Source: Dillenia suffruticosa
Taxonomy: Eukaryota > Streptophyta > Magnoliopsida > Dilleniales > Dilleniaceae
NCBI GenBank assembly: GCA_033439265.1
Contig: JAVTVX010000013.1
Coordinates: forward strand, 15,542,500-15,606,499
Direction: 5' to 3'
Length of the DNA stretch: 64,000 nucleotides
The notes under the pieces are model-generated. The model was not told where the DNA came from, did no database searches, and was given only the letters and a program-made list of their open reading frames with translations. Positions within the stretch are counted from its first letter, which is position 1. Every line of letters begins with the position of its first letter. This document shows positions 14,601-23,753 of the stretch, piece by piece. The translations under genes and the position numbers were made by a program.

Positions 14601-16389
14601 AGCGCACTATATTCTGTTTTCACCACATAGCAGAATTTGTGAGATATAGCTATTTGATTTTTTTTTTGGGGGGGGGGGACTGCATTTTAATTCCATGTGT
14701 AAAACTAAAGCCAATTCTATGCATGTTTGATCTAGGAAATATGAAGGGCAGGAGTCAGGTGTTAACTCCATATGACAGGTTTTATTTTCCAACACTGCCC
14801 TGTGCTGCCCCTGCCTTGGCCAAGCAAGAAGTGATGGTCAAACCATAAATTGTGGGTTGAACTTCCTGAGTTTTATCAGAATTGACTTTGCTTTATTTTT
14901 GCTTCTTGTGGCTGTAATTCTGTGTATACTTTCTGTGTAAATGTTCAAGTACTATGTGGCTATCAACTCAGTGATGACTGCAAATTGCTTTAACTTGTTA
15001 TTTTCAATTTAGGAGCTTTTTTTTTTTTTTTTTTTTTTTGGTACCATAGCTAGGTCACCAACCCAGTATCTGGGGTTTCACCCCAACTAATCTGGGTCGA
15101 CCACTTGCAGGGCCCAATTGAGGGGGCAGGTCTCCCGGCGCTGATTTTTCCGTTCCCATGAGGGATCGAACTCCCGACCATGGTTAAGGGGCGTCAGTCC
15201 CCGAACCAACTAAGCCATCAGACGTTGGTTCAATTTAGGAGCTTTAGTATAATGTTTCTGGGCTAGATGAGATACATGATGGCTTCATAGGTGGTTAACA
15301 GTTTTATACCATCTGATCATGGTATATTCAATTATACTGCACAATGTGCGGAAATAGCATCTTAAATCTTAATTCTATGCTTGTTGTGCTCCTCAAATTA
15401 ATGTCATATTTCTTAATATTTGTATGTGCAGATTGACGTCGATATTGGTTCATCATCCGTGGCAAGGAGTATAATCGGCCTTGTCCTTGGCTATGTCACA
15501 AGCATAGTTGTTGATCTTGCTATTCTTATAGAGGTCTGTGCCTTCCTGGTTATATCTTGGACTCATTTTCTCTGGGGTCATGGTTATTGTGAACACATCG
15601 CAATGTTACTCCCTTTGAATTTGGATCAACTCTAAGAAGACATCACTTAAATCCCCCCGTTCCAATTCACTTCACAAACCAAAGTTTTAGACACAGGAAG
15701 GAAAACAAGATAAGGATAAACCTCAAAAGTGAATTTTCAATTTCCATTGTTCTGCCATAATTTTGGAAATTAACACATTAAAAGTGGTCTAATTTGCAAT
15801 TTTTATTGTTTTATGTTTAAATTTGTGTTTTAGTATATGATAATTGTCACTAATTTACTTGACCCGGAAATCTGTTCAAGAAATGAAAACAAAAGATATA
15901 TGTTTCACAATAAATAAAGTGCAGGAAGGCCTTCTGGTTATGATTCTGCATTCAAACTACAAGCACAGAAAGTGGAGTGAAAAGCAGCAAGAGTAAAAAT
16001 GCAATTAACACTTTAAGCAATATGTATAGCTTCACTGTTTGGTTTTTTTTTTGGGGGGGGGGGGGGATATGAAATCGTAGGGAGCATAAGCACCAGGTAA
16101 TGCATAAGCAATGTAACCATTTAAGTATGTAGGAACAGATTTTCTAGTCAGGTTATACATAAGTTTCTATCAGAAGGATGAATTGCTGTTTACTATTATA
16201 CAGTAACTAGGTTTGCATAAAATTTTTCTTTTTTAGTGATGAAAATATGTATATTGCCTGCCACGTGGCTCAATAATGACAGATGGTTGTCTGTAGGCAA
16301 AGGAAGAGGAAGAGCTTCCTGAGTACATTCTTGGGACTGTTCGACTCAATCGTGTGAGGCTGGACTCTGCTGCATCCCTTGAAGATTGA
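2516..16389 (+). CDS. EDR2-like protein, C-terminal part (START end plus DUF1336/EDR2_C)
   Basis: Ten exons can be placed: about 2516-2648, 8852-9051, 9169-9235, 9870-10045, 13308-13409, 13900-13947, 14095-14238, 14333-14428, 15432-15533 and 16297-16389. All join in frame at GT-AG sites. The product resembles Arabidopsis At5g35180, a PH-START-DUF1336 protein. What is encoded here is the last START segment, an acidic serine-rich linker and the full EDR2_C domain ending LPEYILGTVRLNRV plus a short tail. Family knowledge: EDR2 binds phosphoinositides through its PH domain and restrains salicylate-dependent defence and cell death; a role for this subgroup is less clear. The PH domain and most of START are not in the window. 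The 6.2-kb intron after the first exon holds an RTE LINE; later introns hold an L1 remnant and a SINE. The reading frame itself is intact. Confidence 0.87.
2649..5262. other. Intron sequence left of the RTE LINE
   Basis: This is the first part of the 6.2-kb intron between 2648 and 8852. Apart from an 82-bp tandem duplication at 3519-3682 I see no element or exon. Short reading frames here have no recognisable similarity. Confidence 0.6.
3519..3682. repeat. Two-copy 82-bp tandem duplication
   Basis: Copies start at 3519 and 3601 with CTTCATAACTGGGTTTACC and CTTCATAACTAGGTTTACC and run through GTTTTCCCCTCCTTAAGA. They differ at only a few positions, so the duplication looks fairly recent. Each unit holds a short inverted repeat (GGGAAACCCAT ... 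GGGTTTATTGTTTTCCC). Confidence 0.85.
5263..5278. repeat. Target-site duplication, left copy, of RTE LINE 1
   Basis: ATTACCTTATAGGAAG here is repeated exactly at 8779-8794, after the TTG-rich tail of the LINE. A perfect 16-bp direct repeat on both sides fixes the limits of the insertion. Confidence 0.93.
5279..8778 (+). mobile_element. RTE-type LINE, near full length, dead (copy 1)
   Basis: A 3.5-kb non-LTR retrotransposon flanked by a perfect 16-bp target-site duplication. The 5' part encodes an APE-type endonuclease: TTWNIRSL near 5391, FLETKW near 5476, and IGGDLNGHVG near 5789. The reverse transcriptase follows: a DLEKAYDRVP motif near 7188-7220 and LFADD, with both catalytic aspartates, near 7452-7466. 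The family is the RTE-type plant LINE often mis-annotated as craniofacial development protein 2-like. It ends in TTG repeats, as RTE elements do, rather than poly(A). Several stops and frameshifts interrupt the single ORF. The 3' end is unusual: two further copies of the 3' region follow the first (about 8300-8660 and 8690-8778). It lies in the sense direction in an EDR2-like intron. Confidence 0.92.
8300..8778 (+). repeat. Stacked extra 3' ends of RTE LINE copy 1
   Basis: The segment 8308-8470 repeats 8030-8200 of the same LINE: ATTTGGATGCAAGTTAT against ATATGGATACAAGTTAT, then ATAGAAATGAGTG in both. It carries its own TTTATT-rich stretch, the GTCTCTCAAATGATCGATCTC end motif and TTG repeats to about 8670. 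A third, shorter end (CTTGTCTCTCAAATAGC ... TTGTTGCCGTTGTTG) follows to 8778. Only the outer 16-bp duplication is clear. Confidence 0.8.
8779..8794. repeat. Target-site duplication, right copy, of RTE LINE 1
   Basis: Exact repeat of 5263-5278, directly after the TTG tail. Confidence 0.93.
8852..9051 (+). CDS. EDR2-like exon: acidic linker
   Basis: Acceptor TTCAG precedes GGCTAAAGG. The exon encodes GLKEFIGANPAFAFHRP and a Ser/Asp/Glu-rich low-complexity stretch (EDDDSDDDKGEEK), typical of the linker between the START and EDR2_C domains in this family. Donor AAG|GTTTGT. Confidence 0.9.
9169..9235 (+). CDS. EDR2-like exon: KLKNVSWAIANLALKRT segment
   Basis: A 67-nt exon between CCAG and GCAG|GTCTT encoding EKKVKLKNVSWAIANLALKRTA, a conserved lead-in to EDR2_C. 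Splice phase matches both neighbours. Confidence 0.9.
9236..9869. other. EDR2-like intron with C15 tract
   Basis: No exon is seen. At 9435-9457 there is a run of fifteen C, then GC, then six G, which can form a C/G hairpin or a quadruplex. Confidence 0.7.
9870..10045 (+). CDS. EDR2-like exon: start of EDR2_C (DUF1336)
   Basis: The exon encodes VPHASKELDSDLPPVDLSPS, then QFRGTMQQGKDDNDVNCWTS and the PDGSKFVVRGKTYLEDNCK stretch. CWTSPDG and the VRGKTYLEDN motif mark the beginning of the DUF1336 domain. Confidence 0.92.
10046..13307. other. 3.3-kb EDR2-like intron
   Basis: The intron holds a C12A11 tract at 10986-11008 and a minus-strand L1 remnant at about 12046-13094, annotated separately. 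The part 10046-12030 shows no recognisable exon or element. Confidence 0.7.
12046..13094 (-). mobile_element. 5'-truncated L1-type LINE remnant
   Basis: A run of T at 12046-12061 is the poly(A) tail of a minus-strand element. The reverse strand next to it encodes DHLFLYCLIAREMWNRLF (about 12440-12500), the zinc-binding region found at the end of plant L1 ORF2. Further inside, YFYKDLWIGDFPQS and SFPHLYRLS (about 12860-12935) fit the zf-RVT lead-in (FWHDxWxGxxPL...FPxLYRLA). Stops and a C11 tract at 12673-12683 interrupt it. A weak flanking repeat, AAGCACCTACCTTCA at 12031 and AAACACTTACCTTTG near 13095, may be an eroded target-site duplication. Confidence 0.7.
13308..13409 (+). CDS. EDR2-like exon: EDR2_C domain
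   Basis: A 102-nt exon encoding VKGGEPLLKLIAVDWFKAGH and SIERFALHPESLVQ, matching the VDWFKxxxxIxxxALHPxxLVQ core of DUF1336. Acceptor TTTTTTCAG, donor CAG|GTATTA. Confidence 0.93.
13900..13947 (+). CDS. EDR2-like exon: SEAGKKLPFVLIINLE
   Basis: A 48-nt micro-exon, 16 codons, between AATTTCAG and GAG|GTGTGT. SEAGKKLPF(I/V)L(I/V)INL is a hallmark of this family, so despite its length the exon is secure. Confidence 0.93.
14095..14238 (+). CDS. EDR2-like exon: VPAKPNYSLVLYYAAGRPV segment
   Basis: The exon encodes VPAKPNYSLVLYYAAGRPVK, then a GKFVDGTDTFRDARFKLIPS segment and IVE. This is the conserved centre of EDR2_C. Acceptor TTTTCAG, donor GAG|GTATCA. Confidence 0.94.
14333..14428 (+). CDS. 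EDR2-like exon: GYWMVKRAVGTKACLLGKAV segment
   Basis: A 96-nt exon encoding GYWMVKRAVGTKACLLGKAV then TCKYLRQDNFLE, nearly identical to what I recall for this subgroup in other eudicots. Splice sites TCAG and GAG|GTAAAT. Confidence 0.94.
14658..14678. repeat. T10G11 hybrid homopolymer tract
   Basis: Ten T followed directly by eleven G, inside the intron 14429-15431. A like tract is at 16043-16066 and the reverse form at 10986-11008. Confidence 0.9.
15003..15019. repeat. Target-site duplication, left copy, of the SINE
   Basis: TTCAATTTAGGAGCTTT is repeated exactly at 15229-15245, on the other side of the SINE. Confidence 0.92.
15020..15228 (-). mobile_element. tRNA-derived SINE
   Basis: About 209 bp with a poly(A) tail, seen as the T run ending at 15039. 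On the minus strand the head reads TGGCTTAGTTGG (Pol III box A) and, about 45 bases on, GAGTTCGATCCC (box B), the layout of a tRNA-like promoter. A perfect 17-bp target-site duplication flanks it, so the insertion was made by LINE machinery and is not very old. It lies antisense in an EDR2-like intron. The family name is not recognised. Confidence 0.9.
15229..15245. repeat. Target-site duplication, right copy, of the SINE
   Basis: Exact repeat of 15003-15019. Confidence 0.92.
15432..15533 (+). CDS. EDR2-like exon: IDVDIGSSSVARSIIGLVLG segment
   Basis: The exon encodes IDVDIGSSSVARSIIGLVLG and YVTSIVVDLAILIE. IDVDIGSS.VAR and GLVLGYVT are typical of the EDR2_C end. Acceptor GTGCAG, donor GAG|GTCTGT. 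Confidence 0.94.
16043..16066. repeat. T10G14 hybrid homopolymer tract
   Basis: Ten T followed by fourteen G in the last EDR2-like intron (15534-16296). It may form a quadruplex when single-stranded. Confidence 0.9.
16297..16389 (+). CDS. EDR2-like last exon with stop
   Basis: The exon encodes AKEEEELPEYILGTVRLNRV, then RLDSAASLED and TGA at 16387-16389. ELPEYILGTVRLN is the usual C-terminus of this subgroup, so the gene end is complete. Confidence 0.94.
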   Translation, partial: AKEEEELPEYILGTVRLNRVRLDSAASLED

Positions 16390-16915
16390 TGATTAATCAC
16401 ATTTGCTTCTGATCAATAGTAGTATTTTGCACTCTAAACGGCAAACATTTCACATACAACTTGTTCCTTCAAAATTATGAAATATTAATGGATGGCCCAA
16501 CTATGTCATATGCATTGAAAACCATGTGTATTTTCTGTCCCCAGTGTCGAAGTAAAAGACCGGATTATGACTCGAGAGTTGTAAGCATGTATCATCGTGT
16601 CAAATATTCTATTCTATAAAAGATCATTTCATTGGCACCAAGTTTCTATTCTGCATCTTACAACAAATCAAATTGTCAGAGTCAGAGCTTTCTTTATAAT
16701 TGTTACAAGATTAAATTTTAATGGGGTTTCTGAATTTAGCATGGCATCAAAGCAAGCATTGTATTTGCAAATTGAGTCCAAATTTCGGATGTGTTTCGGG
16801 TTTTCAAATGTCAATCGGTGATTTCCATGAAGTGACTCCATTCTATCATTTCCCATGAATACGTAGTTTAGATTCCAGCTTTTACTTGTTACAATGGTAG
16901 CTCCAATCTATCACA

Positions 16916-16916
16916 T

Positions 16917-16943
<27 letters not shown>
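16916..16943. repeat. (CT)n microsatellite
   Basis: About 13 uninterrupted CT units. It explains the Arg-Glu-rich reading frame on the minus strand here. Confidence 0.95.
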
Positions 16944-16948
<5 letters not shown>

Positions 16949-17217
16949 TTTACCCTTTTTTATTAGTTTGTGCTTTGCAAGGTTTGTTAAATTCTCAGCC
17001 CTTTTTTTATTGGAGAAGTATCTCAAACCATATCCTTTTTTCTCAAACATTGGATTACCAACAAAATATTTGGTATTGTTTGCTTTAACTACAAACAAAA
17101 TCCTTGGTTAACTCTCCAAATTAAATACTGAGTCTGTGCACACACACAAGGGTGATTGAGCAAAGAATATTTTTCTTATCGATAAACCTACTTAATGTCG
17201 GGCCAAGTGGGATTCGG

Positions 17218-17243
17218 TCTCGGCCTTTTGGCTAAGATCAAGT
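17218..17243 (+). pseudogene. U2 snRNA 5'-end fragment
   Basis: TCTCGGCCTTTTGGCTAAGA plus TCAAGT matches the 5' region of plant U2 snRNA, including the Sm-distal stem I and the start of the branch-point recognition area. The match stops there: the branch-site pairing GUAGUA, the Sm site and the plant snRNA upstream element are absent. It is therefore a truncated pseudogene fragment, not an active snRNA gene. Confidence 0.65.
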
Positions 17244-18283
17244 AATTCAGTCCGAGAATCTTCTCGTCTTTAGCGGCACTTTAGCTAATAAATGATGCCT
17301 CATTTTTTCATTTCAAGTTAGACAAATTATTTAACGGATAATCTAGTAAGCAAGTATATTGGATCCTTTAATCAAGTTTTAACTTTACAACTTAGAAATA
17401 GAAAATGTCATATTGGAAGAGTTCTCTCTGAATTTAGACCAGATAAACGTTCAGATAGAATTAATCAGAATATGATTTTAAATATCGATTAGTTATAAAA
17501 TAATAATAATAATAATAATTGTTTCAGGTAGAGACAATGTAATAAGATCATTTGTTGCTTCCTTTTCGAGCCATGCGTATCTCTATTTTCTGAATCGTGG
17601 AGCTTTGTGTTGGTATCTTGGATTCTCCTCTGTTGATTTTCTATTTTAAATATTATTTACAAATACCGAATTTGTCAATGCTGTCTCCATGCTAAAATTT
17701 TTTTTCCGGCTACAGCTGAGAAGAACAGCGCAATGAAAAGGATCTTAGCATAAGAAAAAACTAGAGCTCTCTCTCTCTCTCTCCAATCTCTTTACTAACT
17801 CCACCCACTCTAAACACCTTTTGCATAATCAATCATGCGCTTTATGCATGATTTACGCTGTCCGGAGAATGTTTATCCTTAGTTGCTCATTACTTTCCGA
17901 GCCACCGATATTTGATTAGATCTAGTTAATTGCACTATAAGGAAACCCCTAAATTATCCTTCGCCAGATTGTCCAAATCCTCATAAGTCTTGGGCTGCAA
18001 ATGTCCTTTCATGGCAAAAGAGCCCCACCTAGGGCATTGGTGCTTAATCACTGTAACTGCATAATTCCCTCTCTTTTGGTGATTATATTGCATTTGTTTA
18101 TGTTATGAGATATGATATGTAGTAAGCTTTTCCAACTTTTCTTTATGTTTTATATAAGGAATATCAGCATTTTTATTAATTTAGTAGGTGCGCTGCATGT
18201 ACGATCCCATGAAACAAAACCCCTTCAAGGCAATTATTAGTTTTTTAAGTTTTGAATCTTTGATTTAATATTGTAAATACAAT

Positions 18284-18463
18284 CTTAATTTTGATATTAA
18301 AAACATAAAAAATAGTTATGACAATAATGTTACATCAGTACCACATTAATCTATTTTTAAAATGTTTTAGTTTGTTTCATATTAAAGGACCATCTTATGT
18401 ATCAAATATTTATGATTAAAAATAGTTAAAAATTATTTATATTTTTAATATCATAATTAGAAT
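18284..18463. mobile_element. MITE candidate with inverted ends
   Basis: The left end CTTAATTTTGATATTAAAAA and the reverse complement of the right end, TCTAATTATGATATTAAAAA, agree over about 28 bp with few mismatches. The total length is about 180 bp and the interior is AT-rich and non-coding. No target-site duplication was resolved, so the superfamily is open. Confidence 0.5.
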
Positions 18464-19079
18464 TCCACGCAACTCCATTTAGATAGATTTTAGAGGATCA
18501 GTGGGGTTCTCCAACTCCTTTTGACTCGGGGGAATATATTCAAAATGGTAGGTCAGTGCTTTTTTTTGGCCTTCATAAAAAGGAGTGATGTTTCTTTTCA
18601 CATCTCAGAACCACACGGTCGGCTTAATGCATGTCTTTTTCATAGTTATCTTGATAGAACACTTTTCCTTGGGAATTCTTTCACTTTTCACATCTTCACC
18701 AGGAGAGCATAGAAATTGAAACTTTGTGTGGATCAATGCTTTTTGCTTGACTTGTTCAACAAAAGCATCCTTTTTGTTGGAAGTTAAAAATGGTGAATTA
18801 TGTTGTTTTTAACGTCTCTTTAATAGTAACAATTCGAGGAGAATTCCTTTGAGATTGAGAACTTAACAGATTTCTTTAGATTGACTCAAATCTGCTTCTT
18901 TAGGTCCTCTTTTAGTATTGTCTTTTGAACTTAATAAGATTAAGTTCCATGAGCAACAAAGAGAGAAAGAGATAGAAGTTTTAGAGTGCAGGATGGTGCA
19001 CTTTCGTGTTTAGAGCATTCCCCAAGTGAGAAGGCAGAGCAGGCAGCTCCTACCAAGCAAAGCTCAGAAAAACAAGGTG

Positions 19080-19366
19080 GGATTTGATCGGTTCAAAATC
19101 TAAAACCTAACAGGGGAATCCATGTTTAAACAGATAAAAACCCTATTAGGGTAGAAAGAAAAATTCAAAATTGTATGAATAAAAGTCTCATGAATGCTTA
19201 AATAGACCTATTGCTATAGTGTGAGTTAGTAAAAGCTCTAAACAGATCTGCTAAAATAATGAAACAATTATTAAAGTCATAAAACATTTAAAACTAGTGA
19301 TCTACAAAAATTAGACACTTTCTTAAAAACTAAAAGGAAAAATATTAACAATAGAAATTGGAAAAA
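19080..19366. repeat. Diverged 285-bp direct repeat, left copy
   Basis: Resembles 21113-21394 in the same orientation (GAAACAATTATTAAAGTCAT against GAAACAATTACTAATATCTT; TTAGACACTTTCTTAAAAAC against TTAGACACCTTCCTAAAAAC). A 1.75-kb spacer without recognised coding content separates them. A pair of eroded LTRs or a segmental duplication are both possible. Confidence 0.6.
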
Positions 19367-20729
19367 TCGAGATCCAGAAAAGATTTGGAGTTAGCTCCAT
19401 TTGGATCAGTCCCACAATTCGGACCCATCGCCCCAATGATGAAAGCTAAGGCCCCCTCACATTTCTCTCTCACAATCTCCACACTAGTAGCTCCCTCCTT
19501 ACCACTTATCGAGAACAACTACTTTTGCCAAAGTAGAACCCGACCCTTCAATCTTAGGTATTGTATTCGAACTATGGTTGGCACCACCATATTCCTCCTT
19601 CTCAGCCTCAAACAATTTCAACATGGTTACCAAAATTTGGCTCCGACAATATCTCGCCCTTCTTATTTGACCGTAACTAACTTCTACAACCCTAATATGA
19701 TTTACTACATATTCTATCGGTAAATATGTCTACGTAGGGGTATTTATCATAAAGTAAAAACAATTAAAATTTGAATTTAAAATTAAAAAATAATGAGTGG
19801 TTAATCCATTATCTCAACTCCTCCTAAAACATCTCTCTAATGGTTACGTGAGTTTTAATGAACTTCTCCAATTGAGAGTTGATATATAATTTTCACAGAG
19901 AAAACATACATTATGTTCTAAAGAATTGAGTTTTGAGTGAAACATATACTCTCTAGAATAAAATCAATTGAGGATTTAGAAAAAATTTCTAGTAGAGAAT
20001 TTTTGCGTCATTTTAATTACTAGATTTAAGGTTATGCCGTTGTGATATTACTGTGATAACTCATTTGGCGTGATTATCATCCTAACTACAAAATCGTAGA
20101 GAAAGATTTCGTAGTTTTTGAATTTTTTGTGTATATTTATTAAGATATACCCATAAACACAATTTTTAAATTTTTTTCAAAAATTATCATAGTTCCACTT
20201 GTGTTAATCAAATCTAACATGCTCAACTAATTCTACTTTGAAGACAAAGTTTCATTCCCCTGATCTGAATTTTTGAACACCTTGGTAATTATAAGGCAAG
20301 AATTTTACTTTTAACAATTCTAATATTTGTGACCATGTATTTATAGACCTCTTACCCTATTTTCTCCTAGTTTCCTCCAAACTATCCAACTAACGTAAAG
20401 TTCCATATCTTAATTTTAAACCCTACAAGATGTGTCATTTTGAAATCCCAAATATTCAACTTTTCATAAAACCAATAACATTCATTATTTCAATTTAGAA
20501 TATCTTCACCCATTAAACCACTACTAGATGTGGGGATTTCAATTCTCTTAGGATAAATTGGCCTACTACACAATTCTATTTCAACCTCCTTTCAATGAAA
20601 GAATCCATATGGTCAAAGTCAGGCACCAACTATGGCATGCTCCTTACCATTCTCCAATTTTTGTTTTGATTCACTTTCGGGGCTTCAACCGTGCTTCTAA
20701 ATTTTTTAAAATTATTCGTGGGTCTCTAC

Positions 20730-20950
20730 TCCACGATGATTGATTTTTTATATTTGTTTTTATTATAACGAGATTTGAATCCTGAATTATAAATTTAAGA
20801 AATAAGGATATGACTACTAAGCTATGTGGATCTTTATTTCACCATGATTGATCTTTGATATTTGTTTTTATTATAATGAAATTTGAATCCCGAATCATAA
20901 AGTTAAAAAATGAGGATATGACTACCATGCGATGCCCTAAGGACGATTAA
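20730..20950 (-). repeat. Tandem pair of tRNA-like (SINE head) units
   Basis: Two units of about 110 bp sit in tandem. On the minus strand the first reads TAGCTTAGTAG (box A-like) and then GGATTCAAATCTC (box B-like) about 45 bases on; the second is similar but more eroded. This is the layout of a tRNA-derived SINE head. No tail or flanking duplication was found. Confidence 0.45.
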
Positions 20951-21112
20951 TCTTTGATATGGTTGTCTTCGATCTAGCAAATAGCCTACAATTCCTATTA
21001 ACATCTAAACATTGGTTACTCCCTTAAGCCTCAATCGACTTTTCGTGATTGTATTACAATTCAAACAACATTTGCTTGGTACCAATTGATGAGGGAGGAA
21101 AATGAGATGATA

Positions 21113-21394
21113 AGTGATCGATTCAAACACTAAAATCTAATGAGGGTATCTAACCTTTAAAAGATAAAAACTCAAATGGATTTGAGAGAAAAACTCAAGA
21201 TTATATGAATCAAAGTGTAATTCTCTTACAATGAAAATAATAAGAGCTTAAGTAAACCTACGAAACTAGTAAAAAGTTCTTATACAAGGAAACAATTACT
21301 AATATCTTAAAACAACTAAAACTAAGTCCTAGAAAAGTTAGACACCTTCCTAAAAACTAACAGGAAAGAAATAATAACAATGAAAATTGGATGC
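21113..21394. repeat. Diverged 285-bp direct repeat, right copy
   Basis: Partner of 19080-19366. Confidence 0.6.
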
Positions 21395-21886
21395 AGCAAG
21401 AGTGGATTGTAATAATATGCTTGGAGTTTGAATGATTTTTTCTTTCACCCTTTGTGCCTCTTCGTGGTTAATTGCGCTCCTTTTTAACTATATATTCGAC
21501 CCTTGTCACTTTAATTTAATATTAAAAATTTTTAATTTGGTTGTTTTTCACTCTACGTCAAGATTTTTTTCTCATGCCATTGGAATCTCCGATCGCTTTT
21601 AATTTGGAGTGCACTCAATAAATTTACCAAGGAATCTGCAATATCTTATAAACTTTTTTAAAAGATTACCACATTTGTTTGTTCCATTAGTTGTTTGTTT
21701 ATTTATTCATTCAGTTTGACGATAACTTAAGGCCCTACCTATAGAGAAACATAAAGTTTCAAATTCTGCTCCTGGCTAAGGGTAAAAAAAAAATAGTCTC
21801 AGCCCAACGACCACGATTTGATGAGCTCTTTCTTCCATATTTGCCTGGGACTTTTCCAAAAAATCATGCTTTAGACAACTTGATGA

Positions 21887-21929
<43 letters not shown>

Positions 21930-23220
21930 GTGGGTGAGGTGTGTCAACGAGGTAGAAGGGATCACATATCAGTCGGACCCATTTGGTCCTCGCTCTTAAC
22001 TCGAGAGAAGATCTGGCAATGACTTGAAAATTAAATGCAGTGGCAGGACAGTCACGGGCAATAGTAATACAGAAGTCCCTTCCCATGAAAGCAGTCAAGT
22101 ACAAAAATTTAATGCTTCACATATAGAATCCCGCCAATGTTCTATTTTTTTTTATCATCTTCCACCTCAAACAAAAAAGGACAAGTATTTTTTGTTCTTT
22201 GTTGTCTCTCACTTCTCACTCCATTGAGGTGATGATGGTTGGTTTTCTTGGAGCCATGCTTCATCTATTTTTGAATTTTCCAAGTATTATAATTCAATGA
22301 ATAATGTGATCTTGCAAACCCTTCACACGCAAGGCTTGAGCTTACAACTTACAAGTGATGATTGGGCAATTTCTTTTCTAACATAAAGATAATAGAAGGT
22401 GAGTAGTAATAGCAAATAATACTAATATTTCATGTTTGTATACTTCAGTGTTAGAATTTATTTCTTATAATGATTCGTAAATCAGATATTAGTGATAAAT
22501 AGGTATTAGAGAATTACCAATTTACAGGCACTAATGGTAAAAAATGAAAGCGAAGAAAATTCTTATAGCTGTGCTAAGGGGTTCCTATACTACTCAATTT
22601 TTTGCACCTTTTTAGTTAAAAAAAAAAAAAAAAAATACCTGGAAAAAACTGCCATATTGCTCGTCCATCCATCATGATGGCTACCCTTTTTCTTAGAATC
22701 TCAATGTCCATCCATCATGATATCTTTTTTCGGTCATTTTGGTCTTAGTTTATTAGAGAGAGGCCAATGGTGGTGCTTTCTAATTATAATTAATACACAC
22801 TCTTTTATGCATGTTCATGCATTTGAATTCAATCCCGTTTTGCATCCCATTCTAAAGGAGAGTTTGTGTATGGGCCAAGAGCTATCTAAAAAAATCTTAA
22901 TTTGTTTTAATTTATTTTTTATTTTAAAAAATATTAAATTTTATAATTATTTATATTAAAAAATTTACATAATCTAAGTGCAGTATCAATATTTCCAAAA
23001 GGCCAATGGAGCAAAGTTGAATGCCTTTATTCTTCTCTTTTGTGCTTGCCACGTGTTTTCTGTTCAACTTTCACCGATGTTTTGATTTTCACCTTTTTTG
23101 GGTTTAATAATTCAATAAAATAGTGTTACAAGAAAATGAGAGCACACAAATAAATTAATCAATAATAATCTAAATAAAATTCTTCTTCTAACTATGGTCT
23201 CCTTAGATCAGAAGACCTAA
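21395..23220. other. Intergenic AT-rich stretch with (GA)n
   Basis: A GA microsatellite lies at 21889-21930. A short local duplication (CCATCCATCATGAT) occurs near 22667 and 22710. No gene is recognised. Confidence 0.6.
21889..21930. repeat. (GA)n microsatellite
   Basis: About 18 GA units with one interruption; the source of a false serine-leucine-rich minus-strand frame. Confidence 0.95.
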
Positions 23221-23753
23221 TATTGGATCATTAATTCAATATTAGATTTATATGTTAAAATAATTATTCATTTAAGATAAATTCATACGAAAATGATCTG
23301 ATAAATTTAGAAATTTGATATTTTGAATTTAATATATCTCATAGAATATAAAAAATAAATAAATATATTAATACTAATGGACATTTACTATTTATAATGA
23401 GATAAATAGAAAATATCGAAAAATGATTTAAAAATAGTTTATATAAGTTGAACAGATATATTTAGAAGGTAAAAGTCATCCTAAAGTTATAAAAGTGTTA
23501 TGATCTCTAGGTCAATTAATCATTCCACTTTTTGATACCTCCATCATACAGAAAGTTTTGTAAAAATACATTTAACCTAGAACGCTGGATCCAGTATCTT
23601 ATCCGGACCAGAATCTCATTCAATTTGACTTTTAACTATAAAATCAGGTATTTTTATAACCGATCTAGATTTTAATTTCAATTATTAAGTTTTAATTCTA
23701 CTGATTTAACACGATATTTAACGTAGTTGAATAACAAGTTATTTTTCCTAACA
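23221..23753 (+). repeat. 5' LTR of Copia copy A
   Basis: Pairs with 28622-29160. It ends CCTAACA, directly before AG and the primer-binding site. Confidence 0.82.

Larger units (their letters stand above)
16390..18280. other. Downstream and intergenic sequence
   Basis: This holds the probable 3' UTR of the EDR2-like gene, a CT microsatellite at 16916-16943, a U2-like fragment at 17218-17243 and a shorter CT run at 17766-17782. No further gene is recognised. Confidence 0.6.

Noticed and set aside
17218-17243. Functional U2 snRNA gene
   Set aside because: Only the 5' portion matches; branch-site pairing region, Sm site and plant snRNA promoter elements are not present.
19358-19723. Host gene of 121 codons on the + strand
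   Set aside because: No recognisable domain, splice signals or codon pattern; it lies between diverged repeats.
21871-22104. Minus-strand serine/leucine-rich peptide
   Set aside because: It is created by the GA microsatellite.
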